DNA of 21,403 nt from RUG100 sp034927505 (GTDB lineage: Bacteria > Bacillota > Clostridia > Peptostreptococcales > Anaerovoracaceae). Positions 1-6,783 of the stretch are shown one piece after another. Both the position numbers and the translations under genes were made by a program. The notes beneath the pieces are model-generated. The model was not told the origin of the DNA. It ran no database searches and was given only the letters and a program-made list of their open reading frames with translations. The stretch spans positions 1-21,403 of the forward strand of contig JAYFPY010000021.1 in assembly GCA_034927505.1 (NCBI GenBank), given 5' to 3'. Each line of letters opens with the position of its first letter. Positions within the stretch are counted from its first letter, which is position 1.

Positions 1-32
1 ATTTCTGTAATAAACGGTATAATGTTATTCAT
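1..32 (-). CDS. 5' end of a divergent gene, product unknown (partial)
   Basis: On the minus strand an AAGGAG ribosome binding site lies seven bases before an ATG whose first base is position 32. The reading frame stays open to the window edge and gives only the first ten residues, MNNIIPFITE. This is too short to recognise a family. The start is convincing because of the well-spaced Shine-Dalgarno and because the gene is divergent from the sulfur-relay flavoprotein, with a 211-base shared upstream region. The hydrophobic beginning would suit a membrane protein, but that is a guess. Confidence 0.6.
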   Translation of the reverse strand, partial: MNNIIPFITE

Positions 33-100
33 AAGAGCACTCCTTTTTTAATATATTTATGTTAGTAACTAAATCATATCATAAAAGTTGTTGCTCTTAT
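31..100 (-). repeat. Perfect 9-base inverted repeat around the divergent gene's start
   Basis: ATAAGAGCA (31-39) and TGCTCTTAT (92-100) are exact reverse complements separated by 52 bases. In a minus-strand transcript the 31-39 copy covers the spacer between the ribosome binding site and the start codon plus the first two bases of that codon, so pairing could mask translation initiation. On the plus strand the 92-100 copy is followed by a long T-rich run (101-118), which looks terminator-like but with an unusually long loop. Function is inferred only. Confidence 0.4.
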
Positions 101-146
101 TTTTTATTTTTCTTTTTCCCCACTGTAACTTTACACTAAGACTTTG

Positions 147-159
147 GTGACTTTGTCAC
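147..159. promoter_or_regulatory. GTGAC-N3-GTCAC palindrome, possible Crp/Fnr-type operator
   Basis: A perfect 5-3-5 palindrome lies in the divergent spacer upstream of the flavoprotein gene. It overlaps a possible -35 (TTGTCA, 153-158, 17 bases before TATAGA at 176-181). It is also centred about 41 bases before the start expected from an alternative -10, TACAAT (182-187). The GTGA/TCAC half-sites resemble Crp-family operators, but the spacing between them is five rather than the classical six bases. A Crp/Fnr gene lies 2.5 kb away. Operator function is inference. Confidence 0.3.
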
Positions 160-243
160 TGAAGAGGTCTGCCTTTATAGATACAATGGGGACAGGATAA
201 AAAATCAATGTATATAAAATATGTTTAAAAACGGAGGTCCAAT

Positions 244-2691
244 ATGAAAACTGTAATAATAGGCGGAGTCGCCGGCGGAGCGACAGCGGCGGCCAGGCTG
301 AGAAGGCTGGATGAGAAAATGGAAATAGTGATCCTGGAAAGGGGAGGCTATATCAGCTACGCGAACTGCGGGCTTCCTTATCATGTCGGTGAAGTAATAA
401 AGGAAAGGGATGCGCTGCTCCTGCAGACGCCCGAAGCCATGAAGGCAAAATTCAACATCGATGTACGTGTGAACAGCGAGGCTGTAAAGATCGACAGAGA
501 GAGGAAAACTGTGACGGTGAAAAACAACGGGCGAGAGTATGAGGAAGCTTATGACAAACTGCTGCTTGCCACGGGCTCATCGCCGCTGAGACCGCCTATC
601 CCCGGCATAGACAGCGAGGGGATATATACGCTGTGGACTGTGCCGGATGCGGACAGGATCAAAGCCATGATAGACGAGGGCCGCGTAAAAAGTGCGGCCG
701 TGATAGGCGGCGGATTCATTGGTCTGGAAATGGCTGAAAACCTCCACGGAAGAAAACTGGATGTGAGCATCATCGAAGCGCAGGATCAGGTAATGGCTCC
801 GGCGGACAGAGAGATGGCGCAGCTGCTCCATGAGAACATAGAAGGGAACGGCGTGGCGCTCCATATGGGCGACGGCGTGGCTTCCTTCGAAAAGGAAGCA
901 GGCGGATCGATAAAGATAAATCTCCAGAGCGGAAAAGCAGTAACAGCGGACATGGTCATACTGTCAATAGGAGTCAGACCAAACAGTGCGCTGGCAAAAG
1001 ATGCAGGCCTGGCACTGAACAAAAAAGGCGGCGTTATCGTCGATAAAAATCTCAGGACGGATGACCCGGACATATGGGCAGTGGGCGATGTGATCGAAGT
1101 GGATAATTTCGTTACCAAAGAAAAGACTATGATACCGCTGGCAGGTCCCGCCAACAAACAGGGGCGTATCGCAGCAGATAACATTTGCGGCGGAGATAAA
1201 GAATACAAAGGCAGTATGGGGACTTCAGTTGCGCAGGTATTCGATCTGACGGTAGGCGCAGCGGGGATCAACGAAAAAACACTGAAGGCCGTAGGAAAAG
1301 AAAAACACAGGGATTATGAAACAGCTCTGATCTGTCAGAAATCTCATGCGGGATATTATCCGATGGCAACGCCTATGTTTTTGAAAATCATATTCGAAAA
1401 AGAAGGCAGGATCCTGGGAGCGCAGATAGTCGGCCAGGACGGAGTAGACAAGAGGATCGACACTATTGCTGCGACCATGCGGCTGGGCGGAGGAGTATCC
1501 GATCTGAAAGAACTGGAACTGGCGTATGCGCCGCCCTACTCTTCGGCAAAGGACCCGGTGAATATGCTGGGTTTCGTGGCTGAAAATATAGTTGACGGCC
1601 TGGTGCATTTCAAAAGCTACGATGAACTGGAAGGATCATTCGTTCTGGACATAACAGAAAATGTAGAGAGACAGGTCTGGCAGCTTCCCGGATCGTACCA
1701 CATTCCTATGGGCGAACTGCGCGATCGTATGGATGAACTGTCGGAATACAAAAATGAAAAAATCGTGGTCTACTGTGCCATAGGCGTAAGGTCATACAAT
1801 GCGGCCCGCGTCCTGATGCAGAACGGATTCACAGATGTCAGCGTGCTGGAAGGCGGCAGCAGCTTTTATAAATCGATGCACTACAACGATGGAAAAGAAC
1901 ATACAAAAGACACGGAGGACAAAGGAATAAGCTTATCAGATAAGGAAAACGTGACCGAGGACATCAGGATACTGGACTGCTGTGGACTGCAGTGCCCCGG
2001 CCCGATCATGAAGGTCAACGATGCTCTGCAAAGCATGCATGAAGGAGAAGAAATACGAGTTTCGGCCACTGACATGGGATTTGCAAGAGACGTGGAAAGC
2101 TGGTGCGAAAGGACCGGCAACGAATATCTGGGCAAGACGAGAGAGGGCCTGGAGAACGTTGTGACAATAAGGAAAGGGGCAGACAGCTGCCCTGCGGACA
2201 CATGCAGTACTACGGAGCGGCCTCACGGAAAAACAATGATAGTCTTCGACGGAGACCTGGACAAGGCGCTGGCTTCTTTTATCATTGCAAACGGCGCGGC
2301 TGCCATGGGCAGACCGGTAACTATGTTCTTCACATTCTGGGGGCTGAACATACTTCGAAAAGATCGAAAGGTGCCGGTGAAAAAATCATTCATTGAAAAA
2401 ATGTTCGGCAGTATGATGCCGCGAGGCAGCAGAAAACTGAAGCTGTCCAATATGAATATGATGGGAATGGGAACAAAAATGATGCGGAAAGTCATGAAGG
2501 ACAAGAATGTGTCGTCGCTGGAGGAACTGATCAAGTCCGCCATGGAAAGCGGCGTCAGGATGGTGGCGTGCACCATGTCCATGGACGTTATGGGCATACG
2601 CGAAGAGGAACTTATCGACGGCGTCGAGCTGGCCGGAGTTGCCAGCTACCTGGGCGATGCGGAAAATGCAGACACGAATCTGTTCATATAG
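244..2691 (+). CDS. Sulfur-relay flavoprotein: CoA-disulfide-reductase-like core fused to rhodanese, TusA and DsrE-like domains
   Basis: The 815-residue cytoplasmic protein has four sulfur-handling modules in one chain. Residues 1 to about 445 form a pyridine-nucleotide disulfide oxidoreductase: FAD-binding IIGGVAGG (5-12), single active-site Cys42 in NCGLPY as in CoA-disulfide/persulfide reductases and NADH oxidases, NAD-binding VIGGGFIG (153-160), and the FAD motif WAVGD near 278. A rhodanese domain follows (about 455-545, catalytic Cys511 in YCAIGVRS), then a TusA domain (about 574-645, CPGP with Cys584), then a DsrE-like domain (about 663-815, Cys776). By family knowledge it would reduce CoA disulfides or persulfides/polysulfide with NAD(P)H and pass sulfane sulfur between the cysteines. 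The substrate cannot be read from sequence. CGGAGG (232-237) sits six bases before the ATG. It ends six bases from the convergent Crp/Fnr gene. Confidence 0.9.
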   Translation: MKTVIIGGVAGGATAAARLRRLDEKMEIVILERGGYISYANCGLPYHVGEVIKERDALLLQTPEAMKAKFNIDVRVNSEAVKIDRERKTVTVKNNGREYEEAYDKLLLATGSSPLRPPIPGIDSEGIYTLWTVPDADRIKAMIDEGRVKSAAVIGGGFIGLEMAENLHGRKLDVSIIEAQDQVMAPADREMAQLLHENIEGNGVALHMGDGVASFEKEAGGSIKINLQSGKAVTADMVILSIGVRPNSALAKDAGLALNKKGGVIVDKNLRTDDPDIWAVGDVIEVDNFVTKEKTMIPLAGPANKQGRIAADNICGGDKEYKGSMGTSVAQVFDLTVGAAGINEKTLKAVGKEKHRDYETALICQKSHAGYYPMATPMFLKIIFEKEGRILGAQIVGQDGVDKRIDTIAATMRLGGGVSDLKELELAYAPPYSSAKDPVNMLGFVAENIVDGLVHFKSYDELEGSFVLDITENVERQVWQLPGSYHIPMGELRDRMDELSEYKNEKIVVYCAIGVRSYNAARVLMQNGFTDVSVLEGGSSFYKSMHYNDGKEHTKDTEDKGISLSDKENVTEDIRILDCCGLQCPGPIMKVNDALQSMHEGEEIRVSATDMGFARDVESWCERTGNEYLGKTREGLENVVTIRKGADSCPADTCSTTERPHGKTMIVFDGDLDKALASFIIANGAAAMGRPVTMFFTFWGLNILRKDRKVPVKKSFIEKMFGSMMPRGSRKLKLSNMNMMGMGTKMMRKVMKDKNVSSLEELIKSAMESGVRMVACTMSMDVMGIREEELIDGVELAGVASYLGDAENADTNLFI

Positions 2692-2697
2692 GACGGA

Positions 2698-3339
2698 TTA
2701 CAGGAGCGCGGAAAGACGCTCCCGGTCCAGGATGGAAACGGTGCCACGGGACAGCTCCACGTAACCTTCGGAAGAAAAGTACTTGAGCATGCGGCTGATG
2801 ACTTCGCGGGCAGTTCCAAGATGTCTTGCTATCTCATCGTGAGTCATCCTGATGACCGGGCCGTGATCCATAAGAAAGATCGCCAGCCTTTTGTCCATGC
2901 TCATGAATATGACCTGCTCCATCACCCACATGACATCGGAAAAACGATCGAGAGCCACTTTGTACATGAAGTTCTCGGCATAAACATTTTCCTCTGTAAG
3001 CTGCTGGAACCAGCCGGTGTTTATTTGCCACAGGTCGGTATCTTCTTCGGCGTCGATAAAGACATCGAAGGTCACGGCGGACAGGATGCAGGAAGCAGAA
3101 AGAACACAAAAATCACCCTCTTTAAGATGAAAGAGGGTGATTTCTCTGCCGTCTTCAGAAAGCATATAGGTACGCAGCTTTCCGCTCTTGACCAGAATAA
3201 TGCCTATGCAGTCGCAGGAACCGTGATGTACAGGTTCTCCGGCTGCATAATGTGTGGAAATGGTATTTACCTCCAGCTCGCGCTGCTGCCGAGCTGACAT
3301 ATGATCCCTAAAAGGGATTTGGTCGATCAAATTCTTCAT
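2698..3339 (-). CDS. Crp/Fnr family transcriptional regulator
   Basis: A 213-residue DNA-binding regulator with an N-terminal cyclic-nucleotide-binding-type beta roll (about 15-125) including the clostridial-type GDFCVLSASC segment (76-85), a dimerisation helix (about 125-155), and a C-terminal winged helix (about 163-210). The recognition helix carries Arg178, Glu179, Ser182 and Arg183, so it holds the contact residues of both Crp (R-E-xxx-R) and Fnr (E-xx-S-R). There is no N-terminal Fnr-type four-cysteine cluster; Cys42, Cys44, Cys78 and Cys84 are present, but their role is unknown. The start at 3339 keeps the usual N-terminal helix but has no clear ribosome binding site, and the predicted promoter would start the RNA almost at the ATG. 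An internal Met14 (start 3300) follows AGGGAT. The gene is convergent with the sulfur-relay gene, which it may regulate; that is inference. Confidence 0.88.
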   Translation of the reverse strand: MKNLIDQIPFRDHMSARQQRELEVNTISTHYAAGEPVHHGSCDCIGIILVKSGKLRTYMLSEDGREITLFHLKEGDFCVLSASCILSAVTFDVFIDAEEDTDLWQINTGWFQQLTEENVYAENFMYKVALDRFSDVMWVMEQVIFMSMDKRLAIFLMDHGPVIRMTHDEIARHLGTAREVISRMLKYFSSEGYVELSRGTVSILDRERLSALL

Positions 3340-3345
3340 GACTAT

Positions 3346-3374
3346 ATAATATCTTCAAGCGGAATGACTTGCAA
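3346..3374 (-). promoter_or_regulatory. Predicted promoter of the Crp/Fnr gene
   Basis: Read on the minus strand, TTGCAA (3374-3369) is followed after 17 bases by TATTAT (3351-3346), a near-consensus -10. Transcription would begin around 3339-3341, at the annotated ATG. This implies a leaderless message or use of the internal start. Confidence 0.45.
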
Positions 3375-3400
3375 TAAAAAGATTCAATGCCGGAACAATG

Positions 3401-3409
3401 TGATATAAT
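3401..3409 (+). promoter_or_regulatory. Extended -10 promoter for the membrane protein/WYL pair
   Basis: TGATATAAT is a perfect TATAAT with the TGN extension. The region 17 bases upstream has no good -35, which is compatible with an extended -10 promoter. It would give a leader of about 30 bases before the 3448 start. Confidence 0.55.
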
Positions 3410-3447
3410 GACAGGATATAACGGGGCATAGGAGAGGATGGTGTGTT

Positions 3448-4065
3448 ATGGGTCTTTACGGAGAAGCAGGCGCTATGCTGAGAGAAATGAGACGGCATGA
3501 AGCGCGCGGTTATACAACATCAGAAGATGTTACGGCTGCGGTCATCGCAGGCGTCATTGCAGGAGGACTGCTGGCAGGTGTGATCAGCCTGATATTGTAT
3601 TGTTTTGTCCTGGATCCGGCTTACACAAAAAGTGGTGAAGACGTCTACCCTTATCTGGCGGGTATTTTAACAACCTGTATCACTTTGGGGATAGCGTTCG
3701 GTTTGAGTATGTTGCTGGGGGATCATTTGGATAAAAAATGGCCGCTGGTGACTTTTCCGGCAATAACTGTTCTGCTCTGCATTTTGATATTTTTTGCCAG
3801 CGGATATGTCGATTCGCAGACGGCTGTGTACAACAAATATAAAGGCGGCGAAAAGATCGGAGCTCTCGAGTCCATCAGCAGCATGGGCGATGACATCATC
3901 ATAGAAGAAAGGATCGAGAAGGAAGAAAAAGCGAAAGCGGCGGAAGAGGCCGGAGCGCCATACGCAGAAGATTACGATTCTTATATGGAAAAAGAGTATA
4001 CGAAGGCATATAATGAGCAGATGCTCAAGGACGCGCAGGATGCTTACGACGAGTATCGGCAGTAG
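3448..4065 (+). CDS. Hypothetical three-helix membrane protein with acidic charged C-terminal tail
   Basis: I do not recognise a family. The 205-residue product has a basic N-terminus (MLREMRRHEAR, 10-20), three predicted membrane segments (about 31-54, 69-90 and 98-119), and a soluble C-terminal region of about 85 residues. That region is very rich in Glu, Lys, Ala and Tyr (for example 152-168) and may form a helix or coiled coil. Helix 1 is rich in small residues (VIAGVIAGGLLAG). GGAGAGG (3431-3437) lies ten bases before the ATG; a second in-frame Met at residue 10 is a less likely start. The WYL regulator begins 32 bases downstream on the same strand, so the two are probably co-transcribed. 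A sensing or envelope role is possible, but nothing in the sequence shows it. Confidence 0.75.
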   Translation: MGLYGEAGAMLREMRRHEARGYTTSEDVTAAVIAGVIAGGLLAGVISLILYCFVLDPAYTKSGEDVYPYLAGILTTCITLGIAFGLSMLLGDHLDKKWPLVTFPAITVLLCILIFFASGYVDSQTAVYNKYKGGEKIGALESISSMGDDIIIEERIEKEEKAKAAEEAGAPYAEDYDSYMEKEYTKAYNEQMLKDAQDAYDEYRQ

Positions 4066-4097
4066 CAGGCCAATGAAAACAGCGGAGGAACACAACC

Positions 4098-5072
4098 ATG
4101 GCAGTAAACAACATTATGAAAAAACGGATCATATATATAATAAAACTGCTGAAGAGTTCCACAGATGAGGAGCATACGCTGGACACCGGGGAGATCCTGG
4201 AGTATTTAGACGATGAAGGCATGCCGACCAACAGGAAGACTTTGAAAAGCGACATGGACCTGCTGATCGAAAGCGGGTTCGATATCATAGTGATAAAGAG
4301 CAAGCCTAACAGATATTTTTGGGGTGAACGGGAATTTCAGATACCTGAACTGAAAATGCTGATAGATGCAGTCTCTTCATCCCGGTTCATAACTAAAAAG
4401 AAGAGCCGTGAACTTACCGGCAAACTGGCGGGGATCGCCAGCGTGCATCAAAAGAAGGAGCTGGACCGCCATATATATGCAGTCAATCGTGTCAAATCCG
4501 GCAATGAATCTATCTATTATATAGTAGATACGATCAATGATGCGATCAATGAAAAAAAGAAAATCAAATTCAAATACACGGACTACGATCCGGAAAAGAA
4601 AAAAATATTCCGAAACAACGGCGAAGAATATATTCTCAGTCCATACGCTCTTTACTGGAACGATGATTTTTATTACGCAGTAGGCTGGTCGGACAAACAT
4701 GAGAATGTTTCGTCATTCAAAGTTGACCGTCTGTACAGGGCTGAGATCATCGACGAGAAAGCGGTCAGAAAACCGCGTGAGTTCAACATCAATGATTATT
4801 CCAAAAGGATATTCGAGATGTTCGGAGGCGACAGCGTTTCGGTCAAACTGGAGTGTGACAACGAACTGATGAAGTATGTCATAGACAGATTCGGGGAGGA
4901 TGTAATAACCAAAGTGGCGTCAGACGAGACATTTATGGTCATGACTGATGTTGTGCTGAGCCCTACATTCTATGCATGGGTGTTCCGTTTTGGCGGGAAG
5001 ATCAGGATAGTTTCTCCGAAGAAGGCTGTAAAAGCAATGAACAGGATGGCTCGTGCCGTGATCCAAGAGTGA
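4098..5072 (+). CDS. WYL-domain transcriptional regulator
   Basis: This 324-residue protein has the layout of DeoR-like WYL regulators. An N-terminal winged helix-turn-helix spans about 8-77 (recognition region around NRKTLKSDMDLL, 45-56). A linker follows, then a WYL domain at about 141-215 (SPYALYWNDDFYYAVGW, 181-197, where FYY stands in for the eponymous WYL), and a C-terminal WCX-type extension at about 245-324. Proteins of this kind bind DNA and are thought to sense a ligand, often a nucleic acid or nucleotide, through the WYL domain. GGAGG sits about ten bases before the ATG. It follows the unknown membrane protein by 32 bases and may regulate that gene or itself. The target is not deducible. 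A promoter for the ribosomal block begins just after its stop. Confidence 0.85.
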   Translation: MAVNNIMKKRIIYIIKLLKSSTDEEHTLDTGEILEYLDDEGMPTNRKTLKSDMDLLIESGFDIIVIKSKPNRYFWGEREFQIPELKMLIDAVSSSRFITKKKSRELTGKLAGIASVHQKKELDRHIYAVNRVKSGNESIYYIVDTINDAINEKKKIKFKYTDYDPEKKKIFRNNGEEYILSPYALYWNDDFYYAVGWSDKHENVSSFKVDRLYRAEIIDEKAVRKPREFNINDYSKRIFEMFGGDSVSVKLECDNELMKYVIDRFGEDVITKVASDETFMVMTDVVLSPTFYAWVFRFGGKIRIVSPKKAVKAMNRMARAVIQE

Positions 5073-5097
5073 TTTTGCCGGTTGACGAATAAAACAC

Positions 5098-5126
5098 TTG
5101 AAAAAGCGGTGATTATGATGTATAGT
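5098..5126 (+). promoter_or_regulatory. Promoter P1 upstream of rpmG
   Basis: TTGAAA (5098-5103), 17 bases, TATAGT (5121-5126) is a good sigma-A-like promoter. Transcription would start near 5133, immediately before a hairpin with a T run. Confidence 0.6.
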
Positions 5127-5135
5127 AAAGAAACT

Positions 5136-5166
5136 GAGGTTGCAGACAACAAGGAGCCTCTTTTTT
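5136..5166 (+). terminator. Promoter-proximal hairpin with T6, possible terminator or attenuator
   Basis: GAGGTT (5136-5141) can pair with AGCCTC (5155-5160), with one G-T pair and a 13-base loop, followed by six T residues (5161-5166). The stem is short, so this is a weak intrinsic terminator at best. It lies right after the expected start of P1, so P1 would yield a very short RNA unless read through. Confidence 0.4.
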
Positions 5167-5180
5167 ATTGTAAGAGTTCC

Positions 5181-5209
5181 TTGACATTGACAAGATGTTA
5201 ATGTAAACT
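5181..5209 (+). promoter_or_regulatory. Promoter P2 upstream of rpmG
   Basis: A perfect -35 TTGACA (5181-5186) is followed after 17 bases by TAAACT (5204-5209). A second TTGACA is directly adjacent (5187-5192) but has a poorer -10 partner. The predicted start is about 5216, leaving an 80-base leader. This is probably the main promoter of rpmG-secE-nusG-rplKA. Confidence 0.65.
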
Positions 5210-5245
5210 TATTGAGCGACTTTATGAGATTTTAACAATCGGAGT

Positions 5246-5280
5246 CGGCTAAAAGAGCCGGGGCTCTGGATTTTGATTTT
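5246..5280 (+). promoter_or_regulatory. Two mutually exclusive hairpins in the rpmG leader
   Basis: CGGCT (5246-5250) pairs with AGCCG (5256-5260) around a five-base loop. AGAGC (5254-5258) pairs with GCTCT (5263-5267) around a CGGG loop and is followed by a T-rich stretch (5271-5280). The two stems share bases 5256-5258, so only one can form. The arrangement resembles a small attenuator just before the ribosome binding site (CGGAGG, from 5282), but no known leader family is recognised. Confidence 0.35.
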
Positions 5281-5295
5281 ACGGAGGAAAACGAC

Positions 5296-5445
5296 ATGAG
5301 AACTAAAATCACACTGGCTTGTTCGGAGTGTAAACAGAGAAACTACACATCGATCAAGAACAAAAAGAACAATCCTGATCGTGTAGAATTCAAGAAGTAT
5401 TGTCCATTCTGCAAGAAACACACGGTCCACAAGGAAACCAAGTAA
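5296..5445 (+). CDS. rpmG: 50S ribosomal protein L33
   Basis: A 49-residue basic protein of the large subunit, the normal length for L33. It is the zinc-ribbon (C+) type, with Cys9-x2-Cys12 and Cys36-x2-Cys39; the sequence ends KKHTVHKETK as in other L33 proteins. The start follows an ACGGAGG ribosome binding site with nine-base spacing. It heads a transcription unit: secE begins 13 bases after the stop, followed by nusG, rplK and rplA, the standard Gram-positive order. Two promoters and two leader hairpins lie upstream. Confidence 0.95.
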   Translation: MRTKITLACSECKQRNYTSIKNKKNNPDRVEFKKYCPFCKKHTVHKETK

Positions 5446-5458
5446 GGGGAGATTTGTA

Positions 5459-5749
5459 ATGGCAAAGACGAAGAAGGATACAGGCAGCAGCAGGCAGGAT
5501 GTCAAGAAAAAAGCTCAGGCAATGGCTAATTCCAAGGTCAACACCAAGAAAAAGGAAAAACGCAGCCTGAAGGAATATTTCAAAGGCGTCAGACTGGAAA
5601 TGAAAAAGGTTGTATGGCCTACGAAGAAAGAACTGGGATCATATACTGTAGTGGTAGTGGCAGCATGTGCTTTTTTCGCGCTGGCTTTCTGGGGCATAGA
5701 TAGCGGATTCCTTGCAATACTCAAGAGTTTGCTGGGTATTTCACTGTAA
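5459..5749 (+). CDS. secE: Preprotein translocase subunit SecE
   Basis: The 96-residue single-span SecE clamps the SecY channel in the inner membrane for Sec-dependent export. The N-terminal 35 residues are Lys-rich and cytoplasmic. The conserved amphipathic motif is at about 37-57, ending EMKKVVWPTKKEL. One membrane helix spans about 62-81 (SYTVVVVAACAFFALAF). The length is somewhat above the 60-75 typical of Gram-positive SecE because of the extended basic N-terminus. A GGGGAG ribosome binding site precedes the ATG. It sits between rpmG and nusG, 13 and 15 bases away, as in most bacteria. Confidence 0.95.
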   Translation: MAKTKKDTGSSRQDVKKKAQAMANSKVNTKKKEKRSLKEYFKGVRLEMKKVVWPTKKELGSYTVVVVAACAFFALAFWGIDSGFLAILKSLLGISL

Positions 5750-5764
5750 AGAGGTAACCGTAGT

Positions 5765-6337
5765 ATGACAGAAAATGAAAAAAGGTCTGTTTCCCCCATC
5801 AAGGATGAGGGACTCAGAGGTGACGGAACACCCAAATGGTATGTAGTGCATACTTATTCCGGTCATGAGAACAAGGTAAAGGTAAATATCGAAAAACTGG
5901 TAGAGAGCAGAGGCATGCAGGATCTGATACTGCAGGTCGTAGTCCCTACTGAAGACAAGGCAGAGCCAAAGGGCGGGCGAATGGTCATCAAGACCAGAAA
6001 GATGTTCCCGGGATATGTCATTGTCAAGATGATAGTTACAAATGAATCCTGGTACCTTGTGAGGAATACACAGGGTGTTACCGGATTCGTGGGACATGGT
6101 TCCAACCCGGTGCCGCTGACAGTAGAAGAAGTCAGACGAATGGGCATCGAAAAGATCAAAATCGATCTGGATCTCCATGCAGGCGACAACATAAAGGTAA
6201 TAAACGGACCGTTTGAGAGCTTTATGGGAGTGGTCGAAGAGATCAATGAAGAGAAAGAAACTGTAAAAGCAAAAATCTCCATGTTTGGCAGGGATACACC
6301 GGTCGAACTGGAATTTGCACAGATTGATAAAATTTAA
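5765..6337 (+). CDS. nusG: Transcription elongation/termination factor NusG
   Basis: The 190-residue NusG binds the clamp of RNA polymerase near the non-template strand and modulates pausing, Rho action or transcription-translation coupling. After a non-conserved stretch of 23 residues, the NGN domain begins at KWYVVHTYSGHE (24-35) and includes the conserved KMFPGYV motif. The C-terminal KOW domain runs from about 139 to 190, with INGPFESFMGVVEE, FGRDTPVELEF and the final QIDKI. GAGG precedes the ATG. It is followed after 17 bases by rplK, the normal nusG-rplKA context. Confidence 0.97.
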   Translation: MTENEKRSVSPIKDEGLRGDGTPKWYVVHTYSGHENKVKVNIEKLVESRGMQDLILQVVVPTEDKAEPKGGRMVIKTRKMFPGYVIVKMIVTNESWYLVRNTQGVTGFVGHGSNPVPLTVEEVRRMGIEKIKIDLDLHAGDNIKVINGPFESFMGVVEEINEEKETVKAKISMFGRDTPVELEFAQIDKI

Positions 6338-6354
6338 AAGAAAGGAGATTTGCT

Positions 6355-6780
6355 ATGGCTAAGAAGATCGACGGCTATATTAAACTGCAGATCCCGGCAG
6401 GCGGGGCTACACCGGCACCACCGGTAGGACCGGCACTGGGTCAGAAGAGCGTGAACATCATGGACTTCTGTAAACAGTTTAATGCGAAGACACAGGACCA
6501 GCAGGGAATGATCATTCCGGTAGTGATCACTGTCTATGCAGACAGAAGCTTTACATTCATTTGTAAAACTCCGCCGGCAGCAGTATTGCTGAAGAAGGCC
6601 GCAAAGCTTAAGAGCGGATCAGGCGAACCTAACAAGACGAAGGTTGCTACGATCACAACAGCTCAGGCTAAAGAAATTGCGGAAACAAAAATGCCAGACT
6701 TGAATGCAGCAGACATCGATGCAGCGACAGAGATGATCAAGGGTACTGCAAGAAGTATGGGAATCGTTGTAGAAGATTAA
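6355..6780 (+). CDS. rplK: 50S ribosomal protein L11
   Basis: The 141-residue L11 forms the GTPase-associated stalk base with L10 and 23S rRNA. It is the usual length. The N-terminal domain carries the proline-rich segment around PAPPVGPALGQKSVNIM (residues 22-38) that faces thiostrepton-type antibiotics and elongation factors. The C-terminal rRNA-binding domain (about 72-141) includes KAAKLKSGSGEPNKTKVATI and ends IKGTARSMGIVVED. AAAGGAG precedes the ATG. The spacer to rplA holds an L1-type operator. Confidence 0.97.
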   Translation: MAKKIDGYIKLQIPAGGATPAPPVGPALGQKSVNIMDFCKQFNAKTQDQQGMIIPVVITVYADRSFTFICKTPPAAVLLKKAAKLKSGSGEPNKTKVATITTAQAKEIAETKMPDLNAADIDAATEMIKGTARSMGIVVED

Positions 6781-6783
6781 GAC

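Noticed and set aside
5073..5295. Possible tRNA gene in the spacer before rpmG
   Set aside because: tRNA genes sometimes lie here, but no cloverleaf, T-arm GTTCGA-type motif or CCA end is visible; the spacer is explained by two promoters and hairpins.
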